This document shows positions 61,972 to 64,000 of a stretch of 64,000 nucleotides of DNA, piece by piece. Location: contig NZ_CP147247.1 of NCBI RefSeq assembly GCF_002140975.2, forward strand, positions 372,001 to 436,000, given 5' to 3'. This DNA is from Enterococcus sp. 9E7_DIV0242 (lineage in GTDB: Bacteria > Bacillota > Bacilli > Lactobacillales > Enterococcaceae). Every line of letters begins with the position of its first letter. The stretch's first letter is position 1. The position numbers and the translations under genes were made by a program. The notes beneath the pieces are model-generated. The model saw nothing but the letters and a program-made list of their open reading frames with translations, did not search any database and was not told the origin of the DNA.

Positions 61972-62023
61972 AAAAAACTACAGCACCATGTTTAATCATG
62001 AGCTGCAGCTCTCTTGTGGCGCT
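61972..62023 (-). terminator. Likely terminator after pflA
   Basis: On the minus strand AGCGCCA and TGGTGCT pair (one G:T), with an inner AGCTGCAGCT, followed by GTAGTTTTTTATC, directly after the pflA stop. The remainder of the 61704-62024 gap is AT-rich with nothing else found. Confidence 0.6.
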
Positions 62024-62024
62024 A

Positions 62025-62789
62025 TTAATGAGTCAAATAGCCTTTATAGTCGTTTACATGGAGTAGATTCTTCGCATTTGTCACGCGATCTTCTGTGGGT
62101 GGTTCGATCCCATCCAAAGGATAATCTAGTCCTAGATCGTCCCATTTATATTTCCCCATTGTATGATACGGCAAAACTTCTACTTTCTCTACATTGTTCA
62201 ATGTTTTGATGTATTCATCCAATCGAATCAAGTATTCGTCATAATCACTGCGTTGAGGCACAAGAACGTGACGAATCCATACCGGTTGATTGATTTCTGA
62301 AAGGTATTCTGCCATTTCAAGAATATTTTCATTCCCTAGTGAAGTCAACAACTTATGCTGCTCGTTATCAATATGCTTAATATCAAACAAAATCAAGTCT
62401 GTATATTTCATTAATTCTTGGAATTGACTGAAGAAAGGTTCTTCTCTTGTGAAAGGTTTCCCACACGTATCCAAAGTGGTATTGATTCCCTGCTCTTGAG
62501 CCTTTTTAAATAATTCAATCAAAAATTCCATCTGCAGTAATGGTTCGCCCCCACTTACAGTGATTCCGCCTTTTTCTCCCCAATAGGAACGGTATTTCAA
62601 TGCTTCAGCCAGTACTTCATCTGTAGTGACCTCTTTCCCGCCAGATCCGATTTTCCAAGTATCCGGATTGTGGCAAAATTGACATCTCATACGACAGCCT
62701 TGTGTAAATACGATAAATCTAACGCCAGGTCCGTCAACGGTACCAAAATTTTCTGTAGAATGGATTCTACCTTTTACTGCTTCAGTCAT
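62025..62789 (-). CDS. pflA: Pyruvate formate-lyase-activating enzyme
   Basis: The 254-residue radical SAM enzyme installs the glycyl radical on PflB under anaerobic conditions. The cluster motif CxxxCxxC is in 'FTQGCRMRCQFCHNPDTW', preceded by 'FGTVDGPGVRFIVF'. SAM-binding 'GGITVSGGEPLLQMEF' and 'PYHTMGKYKWDDLGLDY' complete the family pattern. ATG 62789 gives the family N-terminus; an in-frame ATG five codons upstream is possible. It lies downstream of pflB on the same strand. Confidence 0.93.
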   Translation of the reverse strand: MTEAVKGRIHSTENFGTVDGPGVRFIVFTQGCRMRCQFCHNPDTWKIGSGGKEVTTDEVLAEALKYRSYWGEKGGITVSGGEPLLQMEFLIELFKKAQEQGINTTLDTCGKPFTREEPFFSQFQELMKYTDLILFDIKHIDNEQHKLLTSLGNENILEMAEYLSEINQPVWIRHVLVPQRSDYDEYLIRLDEYIKTLNNVEKVEVLPYHTMGKYKWDDLGLDYPLDGIEPPTEDRVTNAKNLLHVNDYKGYLTH

Positions 62790-62864
62790 AATCATTTCTC
62801 TCATTTCTTAAGACAGTATGATCGGAACATTCTTAATAATGCCTTCTCCTACCCTCTTTTAATT

Positions 62865-62908
62865 AGAAAAGCCCGGAACAAAATTAGTTATAAAATTGTC
62901 CCAGGCTT
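62865..62908 (-). terminator. Hairpin between pflB and pflA
   Basis: On the minus strand AAGCCTGGGACAA and TTGTTCCGGGCTT pair with one mismatch, followed by TTCT. It could end pflB mRNA partially and set a lower level of pflA. Confidence 0.75.
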
Positions 62909-62967
62909 CAGTTATTGGTTTAGCTTCGAAGATTGCTGCTTAGTGTTACTTTATCACAATCTCTTTA

Positions 62968-64000
62968 TTATAATTTGTCGTGTGAAGTTCTTGAGATAAC
63001 GTCTGCTTGTTGTTCAGGCGTCAAGTCACGGAATTTAACAGCATATCCAGATACACGGATTGTCAAGTTAGGATATTTTTCAGGATTCTTTTGAGCGTCT
63101 AATAGTAATTCGTTTGTGAATACGTTAACGTTCAAGTGGTATCCGCCATTGTCAAAGTATCCGTCCATTACGTTACGTAAGTTATCGATTCTTGTAGAAT
63201 CATCTTTACCTAAGCCGCTTGGATTGATTGTTTGTGTATTAGAAATACCATCAAGTGCACATGTGTATTCTAGTCTTGCAGTTGAGTTTAATGATGCTAA
63301 AAGACCATTTTTCTCACCTAGGAATTTACCGTCGCGGTAGCTTGGGTTCGCTCCTGGAGCAAGTGGTTTACCTGCACGACGTCCGTCTGGTGTGTTACCA
63401 GTTGCTTTACCATAAACAACATTAGAAGTGATTGTCAATAATGAAGTTGTAGGACGAGCGTTACGGTAAGTGTGCTGACGTTTGATTTGAGTCATGAAGT
63501 ACTCAAGGATCCAGTTTGCCATAGCATCTGCTTCTTCATTGTCGTTTCCGTAAGTTGGGAACTCGTTTTGTGGTACATAGTCCACTGCCAGTCCATCTTC
63601 GTCACGAATAACTTGTACATTACCATGTTTGATAGCCATTACAGAGTCAGCAGCATGAGAGATACCGGCAATACCAGTAGCAAACGTACGTTTCAAGTCG
63701 CTTTCCATGAATGCTAATTGTAGGGCTTCATAACAATATTTGTCATGCATGTAGTGGATAACGTTCAATGTATTTACATACAATTCAGCTAACCAATCCA
63801 TGATATCTTTGAATCTATCAATGAATTCATCGTACTCTAATGTTTCGCCAGTCATTGGACGGAACTTAGGAGCAACTTGCATTTTAGTCTTCTCATCAAC
63901 ACCACCGTTGATTGCATAAAGAACAGCTTTCGCAAGGTTGGCACGAGCGCCGAAGAATTGCATGTCTTTACCCATTACTGTCGCTGACACACAACATGCG
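62968..64000 (-). CDS. pflB: Pyruvate formate-lyase, C-terminal part (cut by window edge)
   Basis: The last ~343 residues of PflB are present, which makes acetyl-CoA and formate from pyruvate and CoA. The frame enters from the right edge with '[20 protein letters not shown]', which includes the two catalytic cysteines, so the true start lies outside the window. The glycyl-radical site is intact in '[20 protein letters not shown]'. A GTG at 63990 is internal, not a start. pflA follows downstream. Confidence 0.93.
   Translation of the reverse strand, partial: ACCVSATVMGKDMQFFGARANLAKAVLYAINGGVDEKTKMQVAPKFRPMTGETLEYDEFIDRFKDIMDWLAELYVNTLNVIHYMHDKYCYEALQLAFMESDLKRTFATGIAGISHAADSVMAIKHGNVQVIRDEDGLAVDYVPQNEFPTYGNDNEEADAMANWILEYFMTQIKRQHTYRNARPTTSLLTITSNVVYGKATGNTPDGRRAGKPLAPGANPSYRDGKFLGEKNGLLASLNSTARLEYTCALDGISNTQTINPSGLGKDDSTRIDNLRNVMDGYFDNGGYHLNVNVFTNELLLDAQKNPEKYPNLTIRVSGYAVKFRDLTPEQQADVISRTSHDKL

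Noticed and set aside
62968..63990. Complete short pyruvate formate-lyase starting at 63990
   Set aside because: The frame continues upstream into ACC, the catalytic cysteine pair, and runs off the window. The GTG is internal.

Overview
The window looks like a chromosomal segment of a low-GC Lactobacillales bacterium, most probably an Enterococcus or close relative. The evidence is the AT-rich composition, strong AGGAGG-type ribosome binding sites, a FabI with a FabT-like box, a family II (DHH) pyrophosphatase, and an adjacent pflB-pflA pair. No rRNA, tRNA or CRISPR was seen. The species cannot be fixed from the sequence.

Layout. 1-9.3 kb is an accessory block of small enzyme genes: a VOC fragment, a YcxB-like protein, five GNAT acetyltransferases (one PaiA-like with a MarR partner, one with two GNAT folds), an ANT(6)-like nucleotidyltransferase, a methyltransferase and a HAD phosphatase. 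It is interrupted by a minus-strand operon of histidine phosphatase, MerR regulator and aldo/keto reductase. 9.3-14 kb holds a P1B-type metal ATPase, a methyltransferase, an APH-like kinase and a B3/4-domain protein. 14-21.4 kb is a run of one-component regulators beside their likely targets: MerR/SDR, LacI/glyoxalase plus a small unknown gene, MarR/NmrA-like and a CsoR-like protein/MATE pump. Several have readable operators, and a ~50-60 bp dispersed repeat occurs three times among them. An IS30-family transposase follows, then a FlaR-like kinase and fabI.

25.4-49.3 kb is the centrepiece: a nonribosomal peptide cluster. Two collinear minus-strand synthetases (3244 and about 4050 residues) form six modules. 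A type II thioesterase and ispH lie downstream on the same strand, and an Sfp-type phosphopantetheinyl transferase is divergent upstream. I read the first synthetase as [truncated C-A-T][C-A-T][C-A-T-dead E] and the second as [C-A-T][C-A-T-E][C-A-T-terminal C-like]. The starter A domain lacks the Asp that binds the alpha-amino group. The three A domains of the second synthetase are near copies with almost the same specificity code. There is no type I thioesterase or reductase, so release probably uses the terminal C-like domain. An FtsX-type ABC exporter pair (49.4-52.7 kb) lies next to the cluster.

52.7-64 kb returns to a second MerR/histidine-phosphatase pair with the same promoter design as the first, then housekeeping-type genes: a MutS2-like ATPase without Smr, a UDG-family protein, a UPF0316 membrane protein, a PTS IIB-like protein, an HTH protein, a DUF1803-like protein, ppaC, pflA, and pflB running off the right edge at its active-site cysteines.
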